A DNA stretch of 64,000 nt from a bacterium (GCA_017470245.1 JAFUEV010000060.1:91422-155421); one strand, 5' to 3'; counted from the stretch's first letter, positions 39,501 to 46,064 are shown. Translations and numbers: made by a program. Notes: a model not told the origin generated them from the letters alone.

Positions 39501-42500
39501 GGAATTGACGGGGAACTCGTTATCGAAAACTGCTTAAATAATAATGATTGCGTAATTGAACGTTTTGAATTCTTTGATGGTACTGTTATTACTAATATAA
39601 ATAATTATATTAACTGTATTGCCTCTGAAAATAATATTACATTACCTGAAGGATACAGAGAAGCTCACATGTGGGGAGAAAATAATATTTCTGTAGTTGG
39701 CAATTCAGGTGATAACTGGATTGGTGGTAACTCGGGTAATAATACTGTCCAAGGCGGAGCAGGAAATGATAATTATTGGGATGACCAAGGCGGTGATGAT
39801 ACATTCATATATAACCTTGGAGATGGTGATGACTGGATTGAAAACTATGGAGGTTATGACACAATTCAATTCGGTTCAGGAATAACAGCAAGTATGCTCC
39901 GTATGGAGAATGAAGACGGTCATTTAAGAATCTTCTTTGATGGAGAAGAAGGTAGCCTTGTTGTAGGTAATTACTTTAATGATGATAATGCAAAATTTGA
40001 AAGAATTGTTTTATCTGATAATACAATAATTACAGACATTACACCATATATGCCGTATATTGAAACTTCTGTAAGCTATACTTTGCCTGAAGAAACATTT
40101 AAACGTGATATCATTGGTCAAGGTAATGGTGATATTACTTTAACAGGTAACAGTAATAATAACTATATTGAAGGTACATCAGGAAATAATACATACCAAG
40201 GTAACGGTGGTAACGATTATATCTCTGATACACAAGGCGGCAACGATGTATATATCTATAATTTAGGAGATGGTGATGATACAATTGAAGATATTGGAGG
40301 TATCGATACAATCAGATTTGGTGAAGGCTTAAATGTAGAAGATATGCAAGTTATGAATGGTAATAATAACAGCCTTCATATATGGTTCAACGGTGTTGAT
40401 GGAAGTTTATGTATTAATAACTTCTTCTCCAATGTTGATGCGGTTATTGAAAGATTTGAATTCTACGACAATACGGTTATTACTAACATAAATAACTACA
40501 TTAATTGTATAGCATCAGAAGGAAATATTATTCTTCCACAAGGTTACAATCAAGCTCATTTATGGGGCGAAAATAATACTTCAGCAACTGGTAATAGTAA
40601 TGATAACTGGATAGGCGGTAACTCCGGTGATAATACAATTCAAGGTGGTGCCGGAAATGATTGTTTCTGGGATGACCAAGGTGGTGATGATACATTTATA
40701 TATAACCTTGGTGATGGAGATGATTGGATTGACAATTATGGAGGCTATGACACAATTCAATTTGGTTCAGGAATAACATCAAATATGCTTCAGATGGAAA
40801 GTGATGAATGGGGTAACCTGATAATCACCTTTGCAGGAGAAGAAGGAAGTATCGGAATTGGCAACTACTTCAATGATGAAAATGCAATAATTGAAAGAAT
40901 TGTTTTATCTGATAATACAGTAATTACAGATTTTACTCCATTTATGCCGTATGTTGAAACTTCTGTAAGTTATACATTGTCTGAAGGTTCATTTAAACGT
41001 GATATCATTGGTCAAGGTAACGGAGATATTGCTTTAACAGGCAACAGTAGTGATAACTATATTGAAGGTACCTCGGGAAATAATACATACCAAGGTAATG
41101 AGGGTAACGATTATATTTCTGACACACAAGGTGGTAATGATACATATATAATTAACCTTGGTGATGGTGCTGATACAATTCACGATATTAACGGCTATGA
41201 CAAAATCGTATTTGGTGAAGGTCTGAATGTTCAGGATATGCAAGTAATGAACGGTAATAATGATAGTCTCATTATATGGTTTAATGAAACTGATGTTAAT
41301 GTTACTATTGAAAATTACTTTAATACTGAAGAATACAAAAAGATTGAACGTTTTGAATTCTTTGACGGGACTATTATTACAGATATAGAAAACTACATTA
41401 ATTGTATAGCATCAGAAGGTAATATTGTTCTTCCTGAAGGATATAATCAAGCACACTTATGGGGAGATGGTAATACTTCTGCTACAGGAAACAGCAATGA
41501 TAACTGGATAGGTGGAAATTCCGGCGATAATACATTCCAAGGTAACGGTGGTAATGATTATTATTGGTCCGACCAAGGTGGTAATGATATATATATCTAT
41601 AATCTTGGAGATGGTTATGATACAATTGCTGACTATAGTGGCTATGATTCTATCAGCTTTGGACAAGGAATTACATCCAATATGCTTTCAATTCGCAGAC
41701 ATGAAGGTGGCGAAATTAATATTACATTTGCAAATCAAGACGGTGCAATTACTGTTCAAAATGTATACACAGGTGATAATAACTGGGCTATCGAGAAGTT
41801 TATATTCTCCGACAATACCGAAATAACAGACTTTAGTTCGTATTATACATTTGTTGAACCTGAAAATAATTATACACTCTCCGAAAATAGCAATATTCAG
41901 GATATATATGCTGTCGGAGAAAATAATATAATATTAACAGGTAATACATCTGACAATATTATTGTTGGCAATTTCGGAAATAATACAATTATTGGAGGAT
42001 TGGGAAATGACACCTTAAGAGATTATTCAGGTGGCGACGACACTTATGTTTATAATATTGGTGACGGTGACGATTCCATCCATGATTTTGGCGGTAACGA
42101 TAAAATTAAGCTTGGAACAGGAATTAATTCTTCAGATATAAGATTAATGATTGATGATTACAATAATATCCATATGAGTATCTTTGGACATGATGGCGGT
42201 ATCTTTATTCAAAGAGATATCACAGATAATGCAATTGAAAATATTGAACTTGCTGATAATACTCTTATTGATATAGACACTCACATTAATCAAATAGGTT
42301 CTGAATTCAATGATATCGTATTACCGACAGGATATTTAGATGCACAGTTATGGGGTAATGCAGATTTAAGTGTTACAGGTAACAGTTTAAATAATATCAT
42401 TAACGGTAATGACGGGAACAACACCTACCAAGGTAACGGTGGTAATGATGAATTTAATGACGGATTGGGTGATGACACCTATATTTACAATGTAGGTGAT

Positions 42501-42929
42501 GGTCACGATATTATTAAAGACTACAACGGTGATGACACCATTGAATTTGGTACGGGTATAACAACTCAAAATATTCATTTCTTACATCAAAGTGATAATT
42601 ATAATAATCTTGTTATTTCATTTACAGGATTTGACGGAAGCATAACCGTTGAAGATTACTTTAATTCAGAAACGAATAATACTGTTGAAACCTTTACATT
42701 CTCAGATAATACTTCATACACAGATATTTCTTCTTATATCGAAACTCCGCCGGAAGACGATGAACCTATTGATGAAGAAGAACCTGATTTACCATTTGGT
42801 GGTTTAGGAAATCTTGACCTCAACAGTTTACAGCAAGAAATGAGTACATTCGGTTCAGACGGAGATATTGTTGTTAATAACTTTGAACAACAACAAGAAG
42901 ATGACTTATTGCTTGTTATGAACTATTAA
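27552..42929 (+). CDS. Giant lipase-RTX repeat protein, likely type I secreted
   Basis: 5125 residues. Residues 1-300: class 3 lipase with VALRGTEFT, VGHSLGGGLA near 138 (nucleophile Ser), an Asp in SRDFV and a His in KGHTIANF. Residues ~466-710: RTX nonapeptides (GGxGxDxxx) in two blocks split by short inserts. Residues ~797-860: Pro/Glu/Asp linker. Residues ~875-955: DLDGNGI and EF-hand-like loops (DTNEDGIIDAND). Residues ~960-1280: helical domain. Residues ~1283-1380: second RTX block. Residues ~1380-5060: about 25 units of ~150 residues. The C-terminus (LDLNSLQQEM...FGSDGD...LLLVMNY) resembles uncleaved type I signals. No HlyB/D-like exporter genes lie in the window. Probably a secreted or surface lipase-adhesin stabilised by calcium. 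Confidence 0.93.
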   Translation: MSSDITTKRLAAFFADQAYHIPSNNTVSYNNQTWVRIAESHNIDGFGFDGDVYYNEDSKQMIVALRGTEFTLDEDGYLDFIKTDIQDFGFNKEPKQYTAAKNLLDSAISILQKGNYSDLSTNQNIAIDTTNANLMIVGHSLGGGLAQLLGSQIEYSQYHVETFNAIGVKQMVDNLSKKGFNFSGNYCNIENNVISRDFVSTIYNHLGPAIVYKPSEENQLNISDYLPLRFYKDDNSNVQMEIFSAVQKMLKGHTIANFTDETSFIPENSKFTYQTLCSILKTIKGGVVLEEVIAPILTPLILVGFGVAYSGNKLLDKIFRTNRGEATGYAAGIIENNTVLQGYISVLKDIPDEYDDVCQIFVDNDFKFVAETIDQNNNIVFYIYNNEINATELDNIVDNSIYFEAYNNGQEIIYNKIKAERTLYIFQDENYLVDDIKNLINNSNSIDIAILNEDYYGNSTIIGDINKNMIDGGIGNDTVYAGNGNDVILGNEGEDEIHGEAGNDVLIAGSVQIADGLTEIPYDTLKNLINSKDRIRTVINYESENGSASKLYGEEGDDLLIGDKGNDTLDGGIGNDYIYGGNGNDVLQGNDNNDYLNGNEGTDTINGGSGNDILVGGEGYDELYGGENNDVLIAGNHKNVPVITLQKLLERRGSVNPSEFQSTQGISSVLYGNAGNDLLIGDKGSDTLYGGADDDYLYGGKGNDYLSGGDGYDVYKLFSGDGYNTIYDSDKAGRIEVDGYTLRGATKKRSEGGRIWRDVRGNTYFWAANSDVVIINGNTRVLNFENGKTLGITLRVIDDEEEEEEPTNPDEPGDDTPTEPTNPDDPENPVTPGDEPENPENDEEEPTPSNEEEIRPPKIGPKFRQAEDSPGTPSDPIILDLDGNGIQISEKSKYFDHGNDGFAESSSWVSGNDGILAVDNNNNNRIDNGTELLTHDSLTEFDTNEDGIIDANDTDFERIKVLKANGSLQSLQDAGVEFISLNTKAAHIGYYEGSYQFAKGKFTTTDGQECEYGELNLQTDPENALDLNIVYPTSYKTLPEIDNMGKSYSLRHAMYLDSTETLKTLVESFVSETDDDVRMNLVDQILEQWAGATEVVEGSRGQYADAKQLAILEVFMGTEFYSQHEGEAEPSNPNLEASQYLATAYARLKTYIYAELMSQTHLDSIMQNLKLLPNEQGKLAFDLSDIVSILQDEMEVDAVAARQKVYEVAKVIKGLGYDVKSNFFDPKDDNCFYTTFTENDRELKWLIDTISKVPYTDNIGDGECTSADDAMRANRGESAFFHALRGDDVIYGDSQSDGFAACSGDDLLDGGDGDDNLDAHGGNDTVFGGKGNDTINPSDGDDVIFGGSGNDVIYPDGNESEGYNNYGRDIIRGGTGNDTIHSFSGDDTFIFNLGDGKDVVFEKQGVDTLYFGEDISWEDLEFEQVGNDMVISITDTEDQITVKNWFVQDNDGVYRYDNRKIEIFEFADGSKHYKDEILVGDNTEAVTYDMDDIGDDLNLSNGYKNIVNLKEGWNHIFVGKDTTNTFVFDRQGIDLCIENSTYKDSIIFGEGITLAKTFFAFNENDLEVWFEDYDGHISITYGDDYLETFVFNDGTVLLDVYDHLQRVSTYYDYIMNDDKMDDVTLLGYYSNMVIGNNKDNNIYGNYGNTTFEGGRGNDNLYSYNGGNDEYVYNLGDGDDRITDLGGIDTIRFGEGITTENVTFLRNFEDDSLEIFINTDEGGNIKIENFFGEGNNNKIEYFEFADGTTFETIDNHINALGSTDNNDLVLPEGIREGHLRGEGHISNTGNDMDNWLGGNSGDNRFYAGEGDDAMWDDNSSNDRYYYNVGDGNDNIGDTSGIDAIIFGAGITKQNIRFEKQPDNLFIYFDGIEGSICINEYFNDDNRKIELFKFADGSIIDDITPYISDIATRDEDIILTGNQENASVWDGGEVSITGNNLHNRLYGSWGNNTIQGAGGNDYIQDENGDDVYIYNVGDGDDEIFDMGGYDKIQFGQGITPQNIIFTQNLNDLIITFDNIDGSIKIDNYFNPDTIEEFEFYDETVITDITPYLNCQVTDSDYTMTNVDVIDDVRVISEEAVSVEGNSRDNIIMFIDTNGEDGNQAQGNGGNDTIIDNAGTNTTYVYNVGDGNDRIIDNGGTDKITFGTGITTNNIRFIRDENYLVIQFDGISGSIIIDNYFGDENNTVETFEFSDNSQITDISELYTEAVAPIVPRVQGYDSTNIRNIVDNYQGSVVLDENDINTTITGTGNAYVLGNEDDNIIVGNSGNNTYAGGGGDDIITDTLGGNDTYLYNYNNGNDVITDSNGIDTVKFGRDIHTYDLRFEQIEKNLVISFRDEGREGSLTINNYFLNDTSKIENFVFDDGTVITDISGWLAGITTYENYTMQSTEWFETVRIGGNDSLSVTGNSWDNKFIGNGGDNTFQGNGGDDTLIDHAGGNDTYIYNLGDGNDVIDDIGGLDTIRFGEGITTDNLAFMKTSTDLNIWFHNLEGGLTIKDYYTNPAKQIERFELYDGTVITDVESHITAIGSEQSIVLPNGVSQAHLWGDGDTSVVGNSEDNWIGGNSGDNTITGGLGDDYINSEQGGNDTFIYNLGDGHDHILEYEGYDIIQFGQGIAQNNLRFIRNEGDLLINFVDNNGDDIDGSIRVEGYFYDWNRQIEEIQFADGSSIRNIESKVTILAGENDINNDGNYQEIRAWGDGNIKITGSYASELIQGNSGNNTYDPQGGNDTISDINGGDDTYIYKHDSENKYITDIGGFDKIKLGDGLDIYNTRFIRKNDDLALYFPNQSNVCIQISDYFTDNDHKIERFEFADETVITDVTNYITGTVETSDVQMQNNYTYVYLEGNSDVTVTGNNLNNEIYGNSGDNTYIAGIGDDRIEDRKGGDDTYIYNLGDGNDSILDISGNDTIRFGNGITQENIRFINNRGSLQIFIDVENYGGGIWIDDYFRVESRKIETIEFANGTTISDVTPYLSGITVTDNYTISEESPVTEVYLNGTGDYSLTGNSADNHFDGNAGNNTYQGGEGNDSYWDDQGGNDTYIYNLGDGDDNIGDYRGYDTLRLGAGITANMLRIQRCDNGDMEIRFDGEEGSIRIQNVFNGDSDWNFERIILADETVITDFSPYYIFAQPTQDYSLPQNNSIQDVFVQGDGNVSITGNNYNNYIEGGSGNNTYQANGGDDYINDTKGGNDTYIINIGDGNDTIRDISGYDKIVFGEGLNVQDMKAMNGNNDSLHIWFDGVDNTSLVIENFYSNPNAAIERFEFFDGTVITDISNYINCIASESNIVLPEGYKEAHMWGGNNISATGNSEDNQFYGNWGNNTIQGGTGNDNIMDDQGGNDTYIYNLGDGDDNIGDCHGIDTIRLGQGITANMLQMRRWNEDDMLLDFAGEEGSILIQHYYSDDTNWKIERIVLADDTVITDFTPYMETVYTSTDYELSDETYKKDIVAEGTGNISLTGNWNNNIIEGNSGNNTFQGNGGDDRLSDTIGGNDTYILNMGDGNDTILDIGGIDTIRFGEGLNLENIRVMNGNNDSLHIWFDGVDNTGLVVENFFSNQNAAIERFEFFDGTVVTDISNYINCIASENNIVLPNGYVDAHLWGEENITATGNSGNNGFQGNSGNNTYNGGQGDDGYWDHQGGNDTYIYNLGDGWDWLSDMNGIDTIRFGEGITADMIRMSRDGNTLNINFTNQDGGIGIEGQFEENSGWGIERIELYDNTVITDFTPFYQFVETNTNYTLSEQSNKPDVVAIGDGDISLTGNSQNNYLQGNSGDNAFQGNAGDDWSKDFEGNDTYIYNLGDGNDWIDDYSGYDVIRFGQGITESMLRMEGDEWGNLRIYFDGEEGSIMVGNYFNDENASIEKIILSDNTELTDFSPYMPSVDIYENYTLPENSPHRDVYIRGEGNISVTGNSNDNYIEGNDGNNTYQGNGGNDYIADREGGNDVYIYNIGDGWDTIEDIGGIDTIRFGEGINVQDMKVKNRLNNSIDISFDGIDGELVIENCLNNNDCVIERFEFFDGTVITNINNYINCIASENNITLPEGYREAHMWGENNISVVGNSGDNWIGGNSGNNTVQGGAGNDNYWDDQGGDDTFIYNLGDGDDWIENYGGYDTIQFGSGITASMLRMENEDGHLRIFFDGEEGSLVVGNYFNDDNAKFERIVLSDNTIITDITPYMPYIETSVSYTLPEETFKRDIIGQGNGDITLTGNSNNNYIEGTSGNNTYQGNGGNDYISDTQGGNDVYIYNLGDGDDTIEDIGGIDTIRFGEGLNVEDMQVMNGNNNSLHIWFNGVDGSLCINNFFSNVDAVIERFEFYDNTVITNINNYINCIASEGNIILPQGYNQAHLWGENNTSATGNSNDNWIGGNSGDNTIQGGAGNDCFWDDQGGDDTFIYNLGDGDDWIDNYGGYDTIQFGSGITSNMLQMESDEWGNLIITFAGEEGSIGIGNYFNDENAIIERIVLSDNTVITDFTPFMPYVETSVSYTLSEGSFKRDIIGQGNGDIALTGNSSDNYIEGTSGNNTYQGNEGNDYISDTQGGNDTYIINLGDGADTIHDINGYDKIVFGEGLNVQDMQVMNGNNDSLIIWFNETDVNVTIENYFNTEEYKKIERFEFFDGTIITDIENYINCIASEGNIVLPEGYNQAHLWGDGNTSATGNSNDNWIGGNSGDNTFQGNGGNDYYWSDQGGNDIYIYNLGDGYDTIADYSGYDSISFGQGITSNMLSIRRHEGGEINITFANQDGAITVQNVYTGDNNWAIEKFIFSDNTEITDFSSYYTFVEPENNYTLSENSNIQDIYAVGENNIILTGNTSDNIIVGNFGNNTIIGGLGNDTLRDYSGGDDTYVYNIGDGDDSIHDFGGNDKIKLGTGINSSDIRLMIDDYNNIHMSIFGHDGGIFIQRDITDNAIENIELADNTLIDIDTHINQIGSEFNDIVLPTGYLDAQLWGNADLSVTGNSLNNIINGNDGNNTYQGNGGNDEFNDGLGDDTYIYNVGDGHDIIKDYNGDDTIEFGTGITTQNIHFLHQSDNYNNLVISFTGFDGSITVEDYFNSETNNTVETFTFSDNTSYTDISSYIETPPEDDEPIDEEEPDLPFGGLGNLDLNSLQQEMSTFGSDGDIVVNNFEQQQEDDLLLVMNY
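31700..42720 (+). repeat. ~25 tandem coding repeats of about 450 nt
   Basis: Each unit has GNDTYIYNLGDGNDxIxDxGGxDTIRFGxGI, a strand pair (xxLxIxFDGxEGSIxIxNYF), then IExxxFxDGTVITDI and a linker ending in TGNSxDNxIxGNSGNNT. Core GDG motifs recur at, for example, 34860, 35307, 35759, 36205, 36657, 37107, 37557, 38008, 38457, 38905, 39353, 39799, 40248, 40690, 41143 and 41588: a steady 445-455 nt. The first two units near 31.7-32.4 kb are most degenerate. Confidence 0.88.
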
Positions 42930-42937
42930 TAAGATTT

Positions 42938-42963
42938 GCAGAGGAAGTTATTGCTTCCTCTGC
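42938..42963 (+). terminator. Hairpin after the giant gene
   Basis: GCAGAGGAAG (42938-42947) pairs perfectly with CTTCCTCTGC (42954-42963) over TTATTG. It is followed by ATTAAAAATA and not by a T-run, so termination may depend on the second hairpin 10 bases further on. Confidence 0.7.
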
Positions 42964-42972
42964 ATTAAAAAT

Positions 42973-43003
42973 AGAAGAGTTTTAAGCATAACTCTTCTGT
43001 TTA
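42973..43003 (+). terminator. Second terminator hairpin after the giant gene
   Basis: AGAAGAGTT (42973-42981) pairs with AACTCTTCT (42990-42998), followed by GTTTATT. Tandem with the hairpin at 42938. Confidence 0.68.
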
Positions 43004-43055
43004 TTACTGAAGAGGAGGTTTTTACGAATCTAAAAAATATCCTTCTCTTCTTTTT

Positions 43056-43892
43056 TTATATATTTAATTCATTTATACTTTTTATTGAATTTATAACAGC
43101 TTCTTTTGTTATTTGTCTATATATTTGTGGTTTCAATAATATTATTTTAAAAAGAACCTGTGTTATATTCTCTACTGAAAATTTTTCAGGTAAACCTTTT
43201 ATAATATTATCAATGTCTGTATAATTTTTTACTGATTTTAAATTAAGGTATTCAAACATCTCATCATAGTTTAAATTCCCCATTATTCCTGATATTATTT
43301 CACATTCATCATTATTTAACTTCTTTATGGGTTTATTAATGTTTTCTTGAATCCACCAAACAAGTTGCGGAAGATTATATATAAAGTCTTTACACCTAAA
43401 TAATTGAGGAGTGTCAGATAATATTTTAAAAACTAATGATAATTGTATTTTTTTATTTCTAATCATAAAATTTTGTACTTCATCAATTCTATCAAGTATT
43501 TCTACCGGGTAAACTGATGCATCATTCATAGCATCTCTGCCTCTCTGTATAAGAATATAGTTTTCATATTCAATGAAAATGCTATTATTCTTGTATTTTT
43601 TTAAATAATTAAAATATTTATTTAAACATAAATCTTTATCATTATTGGATAAAATAATATCATCTATTACATTTTTTATTTGTTGCGGCATTTCTGTTAA
43701 ATAATTGTGTATTACGGCAAGAAAAGGGAATGAATCATCACACATATCATCAATCATATGTTTTAATTGAACTAATGAATAATCTTTATTGCTTTTTGAG
43801 ATACCCAATATCCATTTCATTTTTTTTATTTTCTCAGATTGCATTGTAAAATAATCTAAATTTAATAAATTTCCTGTAATTGCTTTAAACAT
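43056..43892 (-). CDS. Hypothetical helical protein
   Basis: 278 residues, not recognised. It appears all-helical and soluble, with no signal peptide and no clear catalytic motif (segments such as HMIDDMCDDSFPFLAVIHNY and LPQLVWWIQENINKPIKKL). AAGAGGA precedes the ATG. It stands alone between the giant gene and the putative left end of the Mu-like element, 32 bases outside that end. Confidence 0.6.
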   Translation of the reverse strand: MFKAITGNLLNLDYFTMQSEKIKKMKWILGISKSNKDYSLVQLKHMIDDMCDDSFPFLAVIHNYLTEMPQQIKNVIDDIILSNNDKDLCLNKYFNYLKKYKNNSIFIEYENYILIQRGRDAMNDASVYPVEILDRIDEVQNFMIRNKKIQLSLVFKILSDTPQLFRCKDFIYNLPQLVWWIQENINKPIKKLNNDECEIISGIMGNLNYDEMFEYLNLKSVKNYTDIDNIIKGLPEKFSVENITQVLFKIILLKPQIYRQITKEAVINSIKSINELNI

Positions 43893-43923
43893 TTATTAAT
43901 CCTCTTACTTATTTTATAACTTA

Positions 43924-43952
43924 TGTGACAAAATAACCATTTTGTCTGACAT
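43924..43952 (+). repeat. Palindromic repeat 1, possible transposase-binding site and left end
   Basis: TGT followed by GACAAAAT-AACC-ATTTTGTC (43927-43946, perfect 8-bp arms) and TGACAT. Repeat 2 at 44093 shares 21 of 26 positions in the same orientation. Mu/Tn7-group transposases bind several such sites inside ends that begin with TGT. Confidence 0.5.
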
Positions 43953-44092
43953 TTTTTAAGTGTTAGAGAATATAGCCATTCGGGTAATTCATTTTCAGTT
44001 TTTTATTTGGTACATTACTTTTTATAAAATAAAAGTTTAATATGAAAATTATTAAATAATAACGATTTTAGTTATTTATATATTAAACGCAA

Positions 44093-44118
44093 GACAAAAT
44101 GGTTAATTTGTCTGACAT
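44093..44118 (+). repeat. Palindromic repeat 2
   Basis: GACAAAAT-GGTT-AATTTGTC followed by TGACAT. The arms and TGTCTGACAT tail match repeat 1 but the four central bases are complementary (GGTT for AACC). It lies 166 bases inside repeat 1 and 38 bases beyond the recombinase stop. Confidence 0.55.
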
Positions 44119-44156
44119 AAAAAAGTAATGTAATATATTTTCGTTATTGGATTTTT

Positions 44157-44699
44157 CTATAAAATAAAGTTGTTATAACTATAATCTATTTGGTCTTGTT
44201 CAATTCCGATATAACGCAATGTTATTTGTGGACTTGAATGATTAAATATTTTCTGTAACAGTACAACATCTTTAAATTGCTTATAGTGATGATATCCAAA
44301 AGTTTTTCTCATTGAATGTGTACCTATTTTTTCCTGAAGTCCTGCTTTTGCACATGCATCTCTTAACATATAATAAGCAGTAGACCTGTCAAGGCGATGC
44401 TTCCAATGTGAAAGGAACAGAGGTTGATTCTCTCTTTTTCCTTTGCAATATTCATCAATCATAGGTTTTAGTTTAGAGTTAATAGGAAATTTTTTAAATT
44501 TTCCTGTCTTCTTTTCTATAATCTGAATATGTGTTCTATTTTTTACATCACCGACATTCAGATTTAATATGTCAGAGATTCTTAATCCACAATTTGTGCC
44601 AATAACAAATAATAGTAAATCTCGTTTACTTTGTTTTGAAAGTAATTTTTCAACTTTTTCAACATCTTTTTTATTTCTTATCGGTTCTACTGTTGTCAT
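44157..44699 (-). CDS. Short tyrosine recombinase (catalytic domain only)
   Basis: 180 residues. Cuts and rejoins DNA at specific sites. GLRISDILNL near residue 48 (first Arg), HSMRKTFGYHHY near 125 (His-x-x-Arg), FNHSSPQITLRYIG near 155 (His and the nucleophile Tyr). The N-terminal core-binding domain is absent, as in Fim-type invertases and some phage resolvases. AAAGGAG precedes the ATG. It is the last gene of the minus-strand head module, 80 bases after gpG. It could move this element or flip a segment in it. Confidence 0.85.
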   Translation of the reverse strand: MTTVEPIRNKKDVEKVEKLLSKQSKRDLLLFVIGTNCGLRISDILNLNVGDVKNRTHIQIIEKKTGKFKKFPINSKLKPMIDEYCKGKRENQPLFLSHWKHRLDRSTAYYMLRDACAKAGLQEKIGTHSMRKTFGYHHYKQFKDVVLLQKIFNHSSPQITLRYIGIEQDQIDYSYNNFIL

Positions 44700-44778
44700 T
44701 TTTTCACTCCTTTCAATCTTCTACATCTATATTTTTAAGTAATTACAACCCAATTTATAGATTAGAAAATCAGAAAAA

Positions 44779-45231
44779 TCATTTATTAAAATATTTTTCT
44801 GTTTCTTGCAGAATTTCTTTATAATCCCCATCCGTAAGAGTTAAATAAGGTCGTGCCGGAATATAAACTTTTTTATTTCGTCCTGCTTTACCTCCTAATT
44901 GATGAATGGCTGCATAATCTAAGTTTGAACCTATCATTGCAGAATTATCATCATAATAAGTATTAACAGAAGTTGCTAATTGTCCTGTAACCTGAAGAAT
45001 TTGACCGGGATATTTTTTTATTTTTTCTCTCTGTTTTTTTGTTCTGTCTGCCAAATCAACCCATTTATCAGGTCTGCCTTCATTTTTAAAATTTTGTTCT
45101 GTTGAATATGCAAAAACACCTGCGATATTTTTCATTAACGGTCGCAGGTTTTTGCCTTTTTCGGATAACTGAAGAAGCCTGTTTTTTACTTCTTTATTAT
45201 CAAATTCAATTTCTATCGGTTTATCAGCCAT
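44779..45231 (-). CDS. Phage virion morphogenesis protein, Mu gpG/P2 gpS type
   Basis: 150 residues. Typical order for this family: an N-terminal helix pair with a KNRLLQLSEKGKNLRPLMKN segment, a conserved GRPDKWVDLADRT near residue 52, ILQVTGQLATSV near 78, YAAIHQLGGKAG near 105 and IPARPYL near 125. In Mu and P2 this family acts in tail completion or virion maturation. It overlaps the Dam stop by 8 nt. Confidence 0.85.
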   Translation of the reverse strand: MADKPIEIEFDNKEVKNRLLQLSEKGKNLRPLMKNIAGVFAYSTEQNFKNEGRPDKWVDLADRTKKQREKIKKYPGQILQVTGQLATSVNTYYDDNSAMIGSNLDYAAIHQLGGKAGRNKKVYIPARPYLTLTDGDYKEILQETEKYFNK

Positions 45232-46030
45232 TATATAATTCTTTTATAGGATAGTTTGCGATTAAGAGTTCTTTATACATCTTGTTTTTCTTCATACCTT
45301 CTCTGTTGTTAATCCCGTTAAGTCTTTCAACTGCTATCATTTCAAAGTCTTTGTATAATTCCCTTATTTCGGGTGAATCGTTGTATGAAAGTAAAAATCT
45401 GCCTTTAACATTGCCTAAAACTTCTCTTAATCTTTTATGGTCAAAGGCTTTAGTGGATACAACTTCGTATCCGCAGCCTTGTGTATATGGTGGGTCACAG
45501 TAGAAAAATGCTTTTTCTTGGTCATACTGTTTAATCAGTTTTTCAAAGTCTAAATTCTCAATCATCACTTTATCAAGTCGTTCGTGGATTGCATCTATTT
45601 TTTCAAAAGAATTCTTATGAGATTTTGCAGCTCCGCCATGAGAGCACTTAGCAACACCGAATGTTTTTCCTCTGCCACCAAAGGATCGGGTAATAAGGAA
45701 ATAAAACTGTGCAGCTCTTTGAAGTTCGGTTATGAATGTACCGTTTAAGAATTGTAAGAACATTTCTCTTGAACCGAGAAGATAGTTTAATTCTTCTTTT
45801 AAAGCATTCGGGTGGTATTTTACCATACGGAATAAATTTACAAGTCTGCCATCTAAATCATTGTATATTTCAAGGTCTGCCCATTTCTCTTTATATAAAA
45901 GAACCCAAGCACCTCCGCCAAACGGCTCAATATATGAAGTTATATCCTTCGGAATCAAAGGTTCTATTACTTTTCTCAGGAGTCTTTTCCCTCCAACCCA
46001 GTTAAGTAAACTTTTTTTATCAATACCCAT
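45224..46030 (-). CDS. D12-class DNA adenine methyltransferase (Dam-like)
   Basis: 268 residues. Methylates adenine at N6 in a short site, probably to protect phage DNA from host enzymes. LLNWVGGKRLL at residue 8, EPFGGGAWVL near 35 (SAM site) and YCDPPYTQG near 178 (DPPY catalytic) are in the D12 order. AAAAGGAG precedes the ATG. It lies between the MuF and gpG genes. The recognition site is unknown; GATC is usual for the closest type. Confidence 0.92.
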   Translation of the reverse strand: MGIDKKSLLNWVGGKRLLRKVIEPLIPKDITSYIEPFGGGAWVLLYKEKWADLEIYNDLDGRLVNLFRMVKYHPNALKEELNYLLGSREMFLQFLNGTFITELQRAAQFYFLITRSFGGRGKTFGVAKCSHGGAAKSHKNSFEKIDAIHERLDKVMIENLDFEKLIKQYDQEKAFFYCDPPYTQGCGYEVVSTKAFDHKRLREVLGNVKGRFLLSYNDSPEIRELYKDFEMIAVERLNGINNREGMKKNKMYKELLIANYPIKELYNG

Positions 46031-46064
46031 ACAAACTCCTTTTTATTAATGTTCAAATAGTGTT

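Noticed and set aside
33023..42578. Many minus-strand open frames opposite the giant gene, rich in Ile/Thr/Val/Cys
   Set aside because: They are complements of the GGNGND-type codons. They repeat with the unit and have no ribosome sites or own similarity.
31400..42700. Regularly spaced repeats that might suggest a CRISPR array or satellite DNA
   Set aside because: They are protein-coding RTX-type units with a ~450-nt period, in frame in one uninterrupted gene; there are no short identical repeats with unique spacers and no cas genes.
27552..42929. Contact-dependent inhibition or polymorphic toxin
   Set aside because: No two-partner or VENN features, no C-terminal toxin and no immunity gene; the C-terminus resembles a type I secretion signal.
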